DNA of 64,000 nucleotides, taken from positions 2,356,501 through 2,420,500 of the forward strand of contig NZ_PGEP01000001.1 of NCBI RefSeq assembly GCF_002797445.1. The letters are read 5' to 3'. Below, in pieces: positions 53,121 through 61,895 of the stretch. Numbering within the stretch: the first letter of the stretch is position 1; every line of letters starts with the position of its first letter. The notes beneath the pieces were generated by a model, which saw nothing but the letters and a program-made list of their open reading frames with translations, was not told the DNA's origin and did no database searches. The translations under genes and the position numbers were made by a program. The stretch comes from Acidovorax sp. 69 (GTDB lineage: Bacteria > Pseudomonadota > Gammaproteobacteria > Burkholderiales > Burkholderiaceae_C).

Positions 53121-53509
53121 CCCCTGGATGAGGTCTTGCGAGAGGACTTGCCCGAAGGCTTTTTTACGACACGCACCCCGTAGTCCTTGCGCAGCACGTC
53201 GATGATGGACTCGAACAGCTGGGCCTTCTGCTGCGCCTGCTCAAGCTGTACCTTCAGCGCCTTGATCTGCTGCTCGGGGGTGAACGTCTCTTCGCTCTTG
53301 TCTATTGGCATGGCTGCAGATGATGCCCCAGCCGTCCAGCCCAGGCGGCCGTGCTTGCGAAGCCACGCCAACACCGTCGAGTTACCCTGGATGCCGTACT
53401 TGCGCTGCGCCCCTTTGCAAGTGAGTTGGCCTTTTTCTACTTGCTCGACCACCGCCAATTTAAAGGCGAGCGTGTAGTCGCGCTGTGTGCGTTTGATCCC
53501 CGATTCCAT
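53117..53509 (-). CDS. IS3-family OrfA (helix-turn-helix)
   Basis: This 130-residue protein binds the IS ends. It has an N-terminal HTH (AFKLAVVEQVEKGQLTCKGA; YGIQGNSTVLAWLRKHG) and a C-terminal leucine-zipper-like coiled coil (EQQIKALKVQLEQAQQKAQL). Near its end, codons GTA AAA AAG (about 53166-53158) form the A AAA AAG slippery heptamer. The -1 frame after it leads into OrfB (..LSVKRACQYMGHSRQ). Confidence 0.9.
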   Translation of the reverse strand: MESGIKRTQRDYTLAFKLAVVEQVEKGQLTCKGAQRKYGIQGNSTVLAWLRKHGRLGWTAGASSAAMPIDKSEETFTPEQQIKALKVQLEQAQQKAQLFESIIDVLRKDYGVRVVKKPSGKSSRKTSSRG

Positions 53510-53569
53510 GACACATCTCCCTTTTGAAAGGTCCACGTGTCAACGCTGGGTAGGACGGGTCAGGTGCAA

Positions 53570-53607
53570 GCAAAAAGGCTTCCTGCGGGAAGCCTTTTTG
53601 CTTTTTT
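53570..53607. terminator. Strong bidirectional intrinsic terminator
   Basis: GCAAAAAGGCTTCC (53570-53583) and GGAAGCCTTTTTGC (53588-53601) form a 14-bp perfect stem with a TGCG loop and are followed by six T. A-rich flanks make it work in both directions. It probably was the terminator of the LivJ-like gene before the insertion sequence separated the two, and also ends the dehydrogenase gene from the other side. Confidence 0.85.
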
Positions 53608-53669
53608 GGGGTCCGTCTGCCCGCGCAGCGAATGGCGGTGCCTGTAGAGGCTTTTGCTTGACTGGCTGA

Positions 53670-54677
53670 CTAGCGGCGCACCTGGAGTGAGCCTGGGTTC
53701 ACGATGTTGGTTGGGGTGCCTTTGATGAAGTTCACCACGTTGTCAAAGGCAGCACCAAAGTACAGCTCGTAGCTGTCCTGTTCGACATAGCCAATGTGAG
53801 GCGTGCAGATGCAGTTTTCCAGCCGCAGCAAAGCATGGCCTTGCAGGATAGGCTCGCTCTCGAACACGTCGATGGCCGCCATGCCAGGGCGTCCCCGGTT
53901 GAGGGCCGCGATCAGAGCATCGGGTTCGATCAACTCTGCGCGCGATGTATTGACGAGCAATGAGGTTGGTTTCATGCACGAAAGGTCTTCAAGCGAGATG
54001 ATTCCGCGTGTTTCGTCATTCAGTCGAAGGTGCAACGAAATGACATCGCACTGCGAGAAAAATTCTTCGCGTGTGGTCGCTGCCTGGTAGCCGTCTGTCA
54101 GTGCCTGCGCACGAGAGCCTTCACGGCCCCAGATACGTACATTCATGCCGAAGGCCCGGCCGTAGCTCGCAACCAGTTGTCCGATGCGCCCATAACCCCA
54201 GATGCCCAACGTTTTGCCGCGCAATACATTGCCAAGACCGAAGTTGGCAGGCATGGATGCCGTCTTCAGTCCAGACTGTTGCCAGGCTCCATGCTTGAGA
54301 TTGGAGATGTACTGGGGCAGCCTGCGCATGGATGCCATGACCAGCGCCCATGTCAGCTCTGCAGGGGCCACCGGGGAGCCCACGCCTTCAGCCACGGCAA
54401 TCCCACGTTCTGTGCAGGCGGCCACATCAATGTGGCTCCCTATCTTGCCCGTCTGCGCAATGAGCTTGAGTCGCGGGAGCTTCTCGACCAGTTGCCGTGT
54501 GATTTGGGTGCGTTCTCTGACCAGCACGATGATGTCGGCATCTTTGAGTCGCACAGAGAGCTGGCCCAGTCCCTTGACCGTGTTGGTGTAAACCTTCGCG
54601 GTGTATGCGTCGAGCCGAGATGCGCAATGCAGTTTGCGCACTGCATCCTGGTAATCGTCGAGAATCACAATGTTCAT
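53670..54677 (-). CDS. D-2-hydroxyacid dehydrogenase family protein
   Basis: This 335-residue NAD-dependent dehydrogenase is of the 2-hydroxyacid / phosphoglycerate dehydrogenase type. The nucleotide-binding motif GIWGYGRIGQLVASYGRAFG is near residue 154. The catalytic Arg lies in LLVNTSRAELIEPDAL, Glu in FESEPI and His in CTPHIGYVEQDSYE. The start MNIVILDDYQDAV at 54677 is conserved; 11 upstream in-frame codons are dropped. The substrate is not known. An 8-bp palindrome 79 bases upstream may be its operator. Confidence 0.9.
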   Translation of the reverse strand: MNIVILDDYQDAVRKLHCASRLDAYTAKVYTNTVKGLGQLSVRLKDADIIVLVRERTQITRQLVEKLPRLKLIAQTGKIGSHIDVAACTERGIAVAEGVGSPVAPAELTWALVMASMRRLPQYISNLKHGAWQQSGLKTASMPANFGLGNVLRGKTLGIWGYGRIGQLVASYGRAFGMNVRIWGREGSRAQALTDGYQAATTREEFFSQCDVISLHLRLNDETRGIISLEDLSCMKPTSLLVNTSRAELIEPDALIAALNRGRPGMAAIDVFESEPILQGHALLRLENCICTPHIGYVEQDSYELYFGAAFDNVVNFIKGTPTNIVNPGSLQVRR

Positions 54678-54755
54678 CCCGACATTGTGCCTTGGCAGGG
54701 AAAGCCGCACCGCGTCCGGTGGCTGCCTTGCTCATCAAAATCCACAGCTTTTGGT

Positions 54756-54774
54756 GACCGAGTGTTGACTCGGT
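54756..54774. promoter_or_regulatory. Palindrome upstream of the hydroxyacid dehydrogenase gene
   Basis: GACCGAGT (54756-54763) and ACTCGGTC (54767-54774) around a short spacer form an 8-bp inverted repeat in the 197-bp gap. No T-run follows on either strand, so an operator is more likely than a terminator. Confidence 0.4.
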
Positions 54775-54874
54775 CAAAGCAATTCCTGCCAGGCACAGCG
54801 TGGCTGGCAATGCGCGCTGCATAACGGCGCCAAGAGGCTGCCGCCCGCGCCCCGGCAAGACTTGGGGATGGGTT

Positions 54875-55402
54875 CTATGCCTGAATGGCCTCTGAAGCGG
54901 CGATGCGGTCCAGTTCTGCGCACACATCGGCCATCCGCCCTGCGATCACCAATCGGCCTGTGCCGGAGTCTGATTTTCGCCGCAGGACCCGGGTGGTTTG
55001 GTGCGTGCTTGCATCCGCTGTCAGAGACGCAAGAAAGGTGTGGCGATTACTGCCCATCGATGGGATGGAAAGAAAAGACCGACTGGCAGCGGCTGGTGGC
55101 CGGATGGGGGCTTCGGGACTGCGAACTGGCGGTTTGACTGTGAATGGCCAATTGCCACGCATGGGGCGTGTGCCTTGTGCATCCGCCGGGCGCTGGGGAG
55201 ACGGGGAGATGCGGCTGTCCTCACCGCTGCGGCTGCTGAGACCGGCTTCGTTGCTCCATTGCGGCCGGTCGAGGATAGCCGATGCCGTTGTTGGACGATG
55301 ACCCGTTGGCGCGACGCCAGTCGGCACTTGGAGTGAAAGCCGGCGCATCAGGTCGCGCAGCGGGTTGCGAAATACAGGAAGGGTGAACAATGCAATTCCC
55401 AT
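54875..55402 (-). CDS. Conserved-looking hypothetical protein near lexA
   Basis: This 175-residue protein is of unknown family. The N-terminal MGIALFTLPVFRNPLRDLMR and the C-terminal GRLVIAGRMADVCAELDRIA segment look ordered. The middle is rich in Pro, Ser and Arg and is probably disordered, which is why the gene boundaries are less sure. I chose the ATG at 55402. A shorter translated form covering only the C-terminal part is possible. It lies 174 bases downstream of lexA in the same direction. Confidence 0.55.
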   Translation of the reverse strand: MGIALFTLPVFRNPLRDLMRRLSLQVPTGVAPTGHRPTTASAILDRPQWSNEAGLSSRSGEDSRISPSPQRPADAQGTRPMRGNWPFTVKPPVRSPEAPIRPPAAASRSFLSIPSMGSNRHTFLASLTADASTHQTTRVLRRKSDSGTGRLVIAGRMADVCAELDRIAASEAIQA

Positions 55403-55576
55403 GTGAAAACTCCGAAGGTCGGGGGTTGGACATAGGCAGGATTGCAAAGTGATTTCATGCCTGGTACTTACTTACTGACTGGCATGAAACGAGCCTGGCA
55501 CCGCAGGGCTGGCGTGCCGTTGCCAGCACACCAAACGCCCGCCACCTGCGGTGTGGCCCTGACAGGAGGCTGGGGC

Positions 55577-56251
55577 CTACATCAACATGGTGTTGCGGAT
55601 CAAACCGACCGCAAGGCCTTCGATTTCGAAGGGCTCGCCGGGCTGCACGACGATGACCGGATAGTCGGGGTTTTCGGGCAGGAGTTCGATGGCCGTGGCG
55701 GTGCGGCGCAGGCGTTTGACGGTGACATCATCGCCCAGGCGAGCCACGATGATCTGACCATTGCGTGCTTCACGCGTGGACTGCACGGCCAGTAGATCGC
55801 CGTCCATGATGCCGGCATCGCGCATGGACATGCCGCGCACCTTGAGCAGGTAGTCGGGTTTGTGCTGGAAAAGGCTGTTTTCCACGCTGTAGGTTTGGTC
55901 TACATGTTCCTGCGCGAGAATGGGCGAACCCGCTGCGACGCGCCCCACCAAGGGTAGCACCAGTTGCGACAAACCGGGAATGGGCAGGTTGAACTGGCTG
56001 CCGCGCGCCGCGTTGATGGAGCGAACAGTGTCGCTGCGCAGACGGATGCCGCGCGAGGTGCCGCTCACCAGTTCGATCACGCCTTTGCGGGCGAGGGCCT
56101 GCAGATGCTCTTCGGCGGCGTTGGCCGACTTGAATCCCAGCTCGGTCGCGATTTCTGCACGGGTGGGGGGCGCGCCAGTGCGTGCAATGGCGGTCTGGAT
56201 CAGATCCAGGATCTGCTGCTGGCGGGCGGTGAGTTTCGGGTTGTCGAGCAT
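55577..56251 (-). CDS. lexA: LexA repressor
   Basis: LexA represses SOS genes and cleaves itself when RecA filaments form. The 224 residues have a winged-helix domain ([40 protein letters not shown]), the Ala-Gly cleavage site in GRVAAGSP near residue 105, the catalytic Ser in [13 protein letters not shown] near 142 and Lys in VTVKRL near 179. Two LexA-like boxes lie 38-72 bases upstream of its start, so it is probably autoregulated. Confidence 0.97.
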   Translation of the reverse strand: MLDNPKLTARQQQILDLIQTAIARTGAPPTRAEIATELGFKSANAAEEHLQALARKGVIELVSGTSRGIRLRSDTVRSINAARGSQFNLPIPGLSQLVLPLVGRVAAGSPILAQEHVDQTYSVENSLFQHKPDYLLKVRGMSMRDAGIMDGDLLAVQSTREARNGQIIVARLGDDVTVKRLRRTATAIELLPENPDYPVIVVQPGEPFEIEGLAVGLIRNTMLM

Positions 56252-56288
56252 GGTGGTTTCCGGTGCAGGCGGTTACAGTGGCGAACAA

Positions 56289-56323
56289 CTGTTTTTTAAT
56301 CCAGTAACTGTATTTTTCACCAG
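56289..56323. promoter_or_regulatory. Tandem LexA-like boxes
   Basis: Two 16-bp sites of form CTGT-N8-CCAG lie at 56289-56304 and 56308-56323, three bases apart. Each differs from the proteobacterial consensus CTGT-N8-ACAG at one base. They sit in the divergent region between lexA and the asparaginase gene and could repress both. Confidence 0.65.
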
Positions 56324-56340
56324 TTTTTCGGAGTACGCAA

Positions 56341-57294
56341 GTGAGTGGGCAAAAAATTGTGGTTTTGGGCACCGGAGGCACGATTGCGGGCACCTCGGCA
56401 CAAGCGGGGGACAACATTGGCTATACCGCTGCCCAGGTGGGTGTGGACGAGTTGCTGGCCGCAGTGCCCGGCCTTCAGGTGTTGGCGGGCGGTGCATTGG
56501 TGGCGGAGCAGGTGGCACAGATTGACAGCAAGGACATGGACTACGCGGTGTGGCGTGCGCTTGCCTTGCGTTGCGCGCACCATTTGAAGGACCCGCAGGT
56601 GCGGGGGCTGGTCATCACCCATGGCACAGACACCTTGGAGGAGACGGCGTGGTTTCTGCAGGAAGTGCTGGATACACCCAAGCCCGTAGTGCTGACCTGC
56701 GCGATGCGCCCTGCGTCAGCCCTCACCCCCGATGGCCCACAAAACATGCTGGACGCTGTGGCAGTGGTGCTGGCACCGGGGGCTGCGGGGGTGATGGTGG
56801 TTGCTGCTGGCGAGGTGCATGGCGCGCGGCATGTGCAGAAGATCCATCCCTATCGGGTGCATGCATTCAACTCAGGCGATGCAGGCCCCCTGGGCTGGGT
56901 GGAGGAAGGACGCGTGCGTTTGGTGCAAAACTGGCCTCTGGCGCAAGTGAAGTATGTTCATGATGCTATTGAAAATATAGCAAATCCTGGCGAATGGCCC
57001 TGGGTTGAGGTGGTTATGAGCCACGCGGCGGCTTCGGGTAAAGCCGTAGATGCGCTGGTGCGAGAAGGGGTGCAGGGATTGGTCGTGGCATGCACTGGCA
57101 ACGGAACCATTCACCATAGCCTGGAGGCTGCCTTGTCGCGTGCACAAAACACGGGGGTGAGGGTGGTGCGCTCCACCCGATGTACAGAGGGGCAGGTGCT
57201 TCCCAAGCCGGGGGATCTGCTGCCAGACTCCCAGGGGCTGTCGCCTGTCAAGGCACGTGTGACTTTGATGCTCGATCTGCTTCGGGCTGATTGA
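56341..57294 (+). CDS. Asparaginase
   Basis: It hydrolyses asparagine to aspartate and ammonia. Of its 317 residues, the nucleophile Thr is in VLGTGGTIAGT near residue 12 and the second catalytic Thr-Asp in VITHGTDTLEETAW near 88. MRPASALTPDGPQN is also typical. There is no signal peptide, so it is cytosolic. It starts with GTG, with CGGAG seven bases upstream. Around residue 210 the AT-rich codons of HDAIENIANPGE match the left part of the dispersed palindromic element. Divergent lexA and shared LexA boxes suggest SOS-linked expression. Confidence 0.9.
   Translation: MSGQKIVVLGTGGTIAGTSAQAGDNIGYTAAQVGVDELLAAVPGLQVLAGGALVAEQVAQIDSKDMDYAVWRALALRCAHHLKDPQVRGLVITHGTDTLEETAWFLQEVLDTPKPVVLTCAMRPASALTPDGPQNMLDAVAVVLAPGAAGVMVVAAGEVHGARHVQKIHPYRVHAFNSGDAGPLGWVEEGRVRLVQNWPLAQVKYVHDAIENIANPGEWPWVEVVMSHAAASGKAVDALVREGVQGLVVACTGNGTIHHSLEAALSRAQNTGVRVVRSTRCTEGQVLPKPGDLLPDSQGLSPVKARVTLMLDLLRAD
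56963..56992 (+). repeat. Probable left half of the dispersed element inside the asparaginase gene
   Basis: GCTATTGAAAATATAGC (a GCTAT..ATAGC hairpin) followed by AAATCCTGGCG lies in frame and encodes AIENIANPG. It is strikingly AT-rich against the surrounding code. Confidence 0.45.
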
Positions 57295-57307
57295 AGGGGC
57301 TGCACCG

Positions 57308-57727
57308 ATGTTTGCCGTGCTCAAGACACATGCCTGGGCCTATCCGGCCCTGGAGGTTGCGCACATTGTGGGCATAGCGCTGCTGCTCGGCAATTTGGTC
57401 TTGCTGGAGCTGCGGGTGTTTGGGTGGGGTGCCGCCTTGCCGGTGAAAGATCTGGCCCGGCTCAGCCTTTCGCTGGCGCTGTGCGGGTTTGGATTGGCAG
57501 CGGCGTCGGGCTTGCTGATGTTTGCCACCCAGCCTGCCGAGTTGCTCAGCAGCCGGGCATTCACCTTGAAGATGCTGTTGTTAATGCTGGCGGGCTGCAA
57601 TGCCGCATGGTTTCATGCGCGGGGATCGCTCACGCTGCTGGACGGCTTGGCCCGCTTTCAGATGCTGGCATCCACCATGGTTTGGTTGGCGATGGTCGTG
57701 TGTGGCCGCTGGATAGCCTATCTGTGA
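57308..57727 (+). CDS. Small membrane protein (DUF6644/DUF2214-like)
   Basis: This 139-residue protein has four hydrophobic helices (about residues 12-35, 48-70, 78-98 and 115-138). The HAWAYPALEVAHIVGIALLLG start, with His in the first two helices, resembles small membrane proteins assigned to DUF6644 or related families. No function is known. It starts 13 bases after the asparaginase stop and is followed by an exported DUF6152-like protein gene, so the three may be one operon. Confidence 0.75.
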   Translation: MFAVLKTHAWAYPALEVAHIVGIALLLGNLVLLELRVFGWGAALPVKDLARLSLSLALCGFGLAAASGLLMFATQPAELLSSRAFTLKMLLLMLAGCNAAWFHARGSLTLLDGLARFQMLASTMVWLAMVVCGRWIAYL

Positions 57728-57776
57728 TGGTGGCAGTCGCGCGACCCGTCTCATCTTCATTGCTTCAGGAGCCCCT

Positions 57777-58250
57777 ATGACATTGCAACGCCGCCATGTG
57801 CTCGCCGCCGCCGCCACCGCCTTGCCGCTGGGGGTTCATGCACACCATGGCTGGAGCAGCTTTGATCCCGACCGCCCCATTTATCTGGAGGGCACGGTGC
57901 GCAAAGTGCGCTGGCAAAACCCGCATGCCGAATTGGAACTGGAACTGCCCGACCTTTTGAAGTTGCCGACGGATTTGGCACAGCGGCCGATACCCGCTCA
58001 GACGGCACCGGTGGACGGGCGGGTGCTGCTGGCCAAGGTGGTGTTGCCTACCCGCAAAGACCGGCTATGGGCGGTCGAATTGGCGCCGCTGACGCGTATG
58101 CAGGCCTGGCAGGTGCAGGAGATCAAACCGGGCACTCTGTTGTCGGTGGTGGGGTTTACCTTGCGGGGCGAAAAGGGCGAGGCGGTGCTGCGCGCAGAGT
58201 ACCTTTTCGTGGATGGCAAAGCGTATGGGCTGCGGTCCGGCCCTGCTTGA
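57777..58250 (+). CDS. DUF6152-like exported protein with Tat-type leader
   Basis: This 157-residue protein has an N-terminal QRRHVLAAAATALPLGVHA leader of Tat type, cleaved near residue 22. The mature protein opens with HHGWSSFDPDRPIYLEGTV, which recalls DUF6152, a small periplasmic family with an OB-like beta fold. The leading His-His pair could bind metal. It is 49 bases downstream of the small membrane protein gene and may be its partner. The role is unknown. Confidence 0.8.
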   Translation: MTLQRRHVLAAAATALPLGVHAHHGWSSFDPDRPIYLEGTVRKVRWQNPHAELELELPDLLKLPTDLAQRPIPAQTAPVDGRVLLAKVVLPTRKDRLWAVELAPLTRMQAWQVQEIKPGTLLSVVGFTLRGEKGEAVLRAEYLFVDGKAYGLRSGPA

Positions 58251-58353
58251 ACAAGAGGACCTGGGGGGCTGCCCTATAGCCTGCATTGTTGAGTGCTTCG
58301 CTCGCCCTGCCGGTTGGATACCGCACCCGCAAGTGGCGCTATGGCACTGCATG

Positions 58354-58385
58354 AAAAAAGCGACGCTTCTTTGCAGGGCGCCGCT
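58354..58385 (-). terminator. Intrinsic terminator after adk
   Basis: AGCGACGC (58359-58366) and GCGCCGCT (58378-58385) form an 8-bp stem with one G-U pair, followed on the minus strand by a run of T (58358-58354). It ends the adk end of the operon. Confidence 0.65.
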
Positions 58386-58442
58386 TCTATTCAATCTGAA
58401 TCATGGGCTGGTTGACCGGCCGGGGCCGACCCAGGCCGCGTA

Positions 58443-59114
<672 letters not shown>

Positions 59115-59304
59115 TTAGAAATCGGTTGGCGCCGCTGGCGGGGACGCTCGAAAGGCGCCTGAAGCCGTTCTTTGCGCCCGGGATGCGGTGCTCTCGTTAC
59201 AGTTGAGGATAGCATGTGACCACCTTGCGCTGACTTACATGAGCGACCGCTTCCCCATAGGTGCCCCGCAAGGGGGTAACGTCAAGCGCTGAGGGGCGGG
59301 GCGC

Positions 59305-60123
59305 TCAGCGAAACAGGCTGCGCACCCGCTCCAGGTCTTGCGGGGTATCTACCCCTGGCCCGGGGGCCGTGGCAGCCAGATGCACGGCGATGCGGTGTCC
59401 ATGCCAAAGCGCACGCAATTGCTCCAATGCCTCGACCGCTTCGGTCGGTGCAGGGGCCAGTTGCGGAAACTGCCGCAAAAATCCCGCGCGATAGCTGTAA
59501 ATGCCCACATGTCGCAGCGGCGCAAATCCCGACAGGGCGGCCACACCGGGGGCGGCGGCCTGTGCGGCGCCATGCCACCAGGCAGAGTCTGTGTGGTCGC
59601 GCGCAAAAGGAATGGGTGCACGGCTGAAATAATGCGCCAGGCCCCGCGCATCCAGGACCACCTTCACCACGTTGGGATTGGCGTAGTCGCCCAATGACGC
59701 AATGGTGTGTGCGGCTGTGCCCATGCTGGCTTCCGGCCGGGCAGGCAGCAGGGCGGCCACGGCGTTGATGAGACCAGGGTCTATCAACGGCTCGTCGCCT
59801 TGTACGTTGACGACAATGTCGTCACCATCCAGATCAAGTTGTGTGCAGGCCTCAGCCAGCCGGTCGCTACCGCTGGGGTGGTCAGCGCGGGTCATGATGG
59901 CTGTCACGCCATGGGCAGCGCAGGCTTGCAAGATGCGGGCGTCGTCTGCCGCCACCACCACGCGGGTTGCAGCGCTTTGGGCAGCACGCTGGGCCACCCG
60001 CACCACCATGGGCAGACCGGCGATATCGGCCAGGGGCTTGTCCGGCAGGCGGCTTGACGCGAGGCGGGCCGGGATCAGCACCGTGAACGGGCTGTCAACT
60101 GCCGCAGCGGCCGTGGCGCTCAC
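59305..60123 (-). CDS. kdsB: 3-deoxy-manno-octulosonate cytidylyltransferase
   Basis: It activates Kdo as CMP-Kdo for lipid A core synthesis. The 272 residues have the CTP-binding [20 protein letters not shown] near residue 14, [16 protein letters not shown] near 80, [12 protein letters not shown] near 105 and the conserved [15 protein letters not shown] near 205. Its start overlaps the Trm112 gene stop (ATGA). The operon (exbB, exbD, lpxK, Trm112, kdsB) links envelope functions. Confidence 0.96.
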   Translation of the reverse strand: MSATAAAAVDSPFTVLIPARLASSRLPDKPLADIAGLPMVVRVAQRAAQSAATRVVVAADDARILQACAAHGVTAIMTRADHPSGSDRLAEACTQLDLDGDDIVVNVQGDEPLIDPGLINAVAALLPARPEASMGTAAHTIASLGDYANPNVVKVVLDARGLAHYFSRAPIPFARDHTDSAWWHGAAQAAAPGVAALSGFAPLRHVGIYSYRAGFLRQFPQLAPAPTEAVEALEQLRALWHGHRIAVHLAATAPGPGVDTPQDLERVRSLFR

Positions 60124-60302
60124 TGCTCCAGTTCCTCGTCGGTCAGTGTGCGGGCTTCGTTTTCGAGCAACACAGGAATGCCGTCGCGCACCGGGTAGGC
60201 CAGCCGAGCGCTGCGGGAGACCAGTTCCTGGGCCTCGCGGTCATAGGTCAGGGGGCCTTTGGTGACGGGGCAGACCAGCAGTTCAAGCAATTTGGGGTCC
60301 AT
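60120..60302 (-). CDS. Trm112-family protein (YcaR-like)
   Basis: This is a 60-residue small protein of the Trm112/UPF0434 family. It begins [20 protein letters not shown] and has [20 protein letters not shown]. Only one cysteine of the usual four zinc ligands remains, as in many bacterial members. It commonly lies between lpxK and kdsB. Eukaryotic relatives activate methyltransferases; the bacterial role is not settled. Confidence 0.92.
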   Translation of the reverse strand: MDPKLLELLVCPVTKGPLTYDREAQELVSRSARLAYPVRDGIPVLLENEARTLTDEELEQ

Positions 60303-60340
60303 GGAGTGGGGAGCTTTCCGGGAGGGTACGGCGGGTTCGT

Positions 60341-61449
60341 TCAGGCAGGGGGGGATGATAGCGGCGCCCCGGGGGCTGCGATCCTTGGCACCAAGGCAGA
60401 CAGGCTGCCATCCAGGGCATCAAAAAATCGGGGTTCGATCTGCACCACCAAGGGCACGGCCAGCGCATCGGGGTGATGAGCCCACAGCTTGACAGCATCT
60501 TTTTCGGTGCAAACTACGGTCAAGCGCTTGTCTGATAAGCGCTGCCAGCTATTGAAATCATAGTGATCTGGCAAGGCCTCCGCGTGTTGCAGCACCAAGC
60601 CCTCCGCCCTCAGCATGTCAAAGAAGTCCTCCGGCCGTGCCACCGCCGCCAGCGCATGCAGGGGTTGGCCTCGCAGGTCGGCCAGTGGCACCTGGCGCCC
60701 ATCCGATCGCAGGGCATGGGGCGCCAGACCGCGTTGCAGGCCAAATGCGGGTGCGGGTGAACCGTGGGGGGGGCACCGCCTGCATGCAGCACAAAATCGA
60801 CAGGGCGTGGCCACGCCTCCCGCAGCGGACCTGCAGGCAGCAGCAAGCCGTTGCCGATGCCCTGGTCGTTGAAGATGCAGATCTCCAGATCCCGCTGCAG
60901 TGCGAGGTGCTGCAAGCCGTCGTCGCAGATGAGTACGTCGGTATCGGGGTGGGCGGCCAGCAGGGCGCGCGCGGCAGCGATGCGGTGCTGGGCCACGAAG
61001 ACTGGCACGGCAGCTTTGCCCGTGCCACTGCGTGCAATCAACAGGGGCTCGTCACCCACCTCGCTGGCCAGGCTGTCCGGCTGCACCGCACGGCAGTCCC
61101 GGGTGCTGCGGCCATAGCCGCGCGAGATCACGCCAACACGCAGGCCACGGGCCTGCAGGTGCCTGACGAGTGCGATGACCACCGGGGTCTTGCCCGCCCC
61201 GCCGGCAATCACATTGCCGACCACTATCACGGGGCGGCCCGGATGCTCGGCCTGGAGCAGGCCGCTGCGATACAACGCCCGGCGCACTGCCACCAGGGCG
61301 GCATACAGCATTGACACTGGCCATAAGGCCCAGGCAGCTGGACCCCGTGTTTGCCAGATGGCGTGCAGACGCCGCTCGGCGGTGGCTCGGTGTGGGCGCG
61401 CGGCAGGGGGCGGCGAGGGCGGCGGCAGCTGCGGCCCGGAGGCAGCCAT
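60341..61449 (-). pseudogene. lpxK: Tetraacyldisaccharide 4'-kinase with a one-base frameshift
   Basis: LpxK phosphorylates the lipid A disaccharide at the inner membrane. The first part shows a membrane anchor (about residues 38-60), the P-loop [19 protein letters not shown] near 75 and [14 protein letters not shown]. The frame breaks in a run of eight C (minus strand, 60773-60766) after [10 protein letters not shown]. The rest ([16 protein letters not shown] to VCTEKDAVKLW) continues in the -1 frame to 60341. One more C restores the protein. LpxK is normally essential, so a sequence error or slippage is likelier than real loss. A palindromic element lies in frame near LPDHYDFNSWQRLSDKRL. 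Confidence 0.88.
60519..60566 (-). repeat. Dispersed palindromic element inside lpxK, in frame
   Basis: On the coding strand CTATGATTTCAATAGC is followed by TGGC and the perfect hairpin AGCGCTT/AAGCGCT around ATCAGAC. It encodes YDFNSWQRLSDKRL. The structure is the same as in intergenic copies. Confidence 0.65.
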
Positions 61450-61457
61450 GATGCCCG

Positions 61458-61895
61458 TCAGCGGCTGGCCGCGCGTGCCGCCGTGGACGACGACTGCGTG
61501 GCAAACGTGATCTGTGTGAGGCCGACGCGGCGCGCGGCTTCCATCACCGTGACCACGGACTGGTGGGGCGACATCGCGTCGGCGCTGATGATGACCACAC
61601 TGTCACGGCCCGCCTTGGCTTCGTTGCGCAGCGCCTGGGCGATAGCGTCCACACTTTTGCCGTCCACACCGGTTTTGTTGACGGCATAGCGGCCATCGGC
61701 CGCCACGGAGACGATCACTTCTTTGGGGTGGTCGCGCTGCTGCTCGGCATCGGCCACGGGCAGGGTGAGCTGCAGTTCCGTGAACTTGCTGTAGGTGGTG
61801 GTCAGCATCAGGAAGATGAGGATCACCAGCAGCACGTCGATGAACGGGATCAGGTTGATCTCGGGCTCATCCTTGGCGCGGGGGCGGAAATTCAT
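61458..61895 (-). CDS. exbD: ExbD/TolR-family biopolymer transport protein
   Basis: This 145-residue protein couples proton flow to TonB- or Tol-type work. A short cytoplasmic N-terminus ([20 protein letters not shown]) is followed by one membrane helix with the key Asp in [16 protein letters not shown] near residue 20. A periplasmic domain with a swap motif then follows ([16 protein letters not shown]). Its ATG overlaps the exbB stop (TAATG). Confidence 0.93.
   Translation of the reverse strand: MNFRPRAKDEPEINLIPFIDVLLVILIFLMLTTTYSKFTELQLTLPVADAEQQRDHPKEVIVSVAADGRYAVNKTGVDGKSVDAIAQALRNEAKAGRDSVVIISADAMSPHQSVVTVMEAARRVGLTQITFATQSSSTAARAASR

Larger units (their letters stand above)
52232..53562 (-). 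mobile_element. Complete IS3-family insertion sequence, 1331 bp
   Basis: The ends TGACCCGTCCTGAATAGCGT (from 52232, continuing to 52257) and the inverse at 53537-53562 match at 22 of 26 positions. GGT on both sides (52229-52231 and 53563-53565) is a 3-bp target duplication as made by IS3 elements. Inside are orfA and orfB with a -1 frameshift signal. Everything needed for transposition looks intact. It has inserted just downstream of the LivJ-like gene. Confidence 0.9.
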
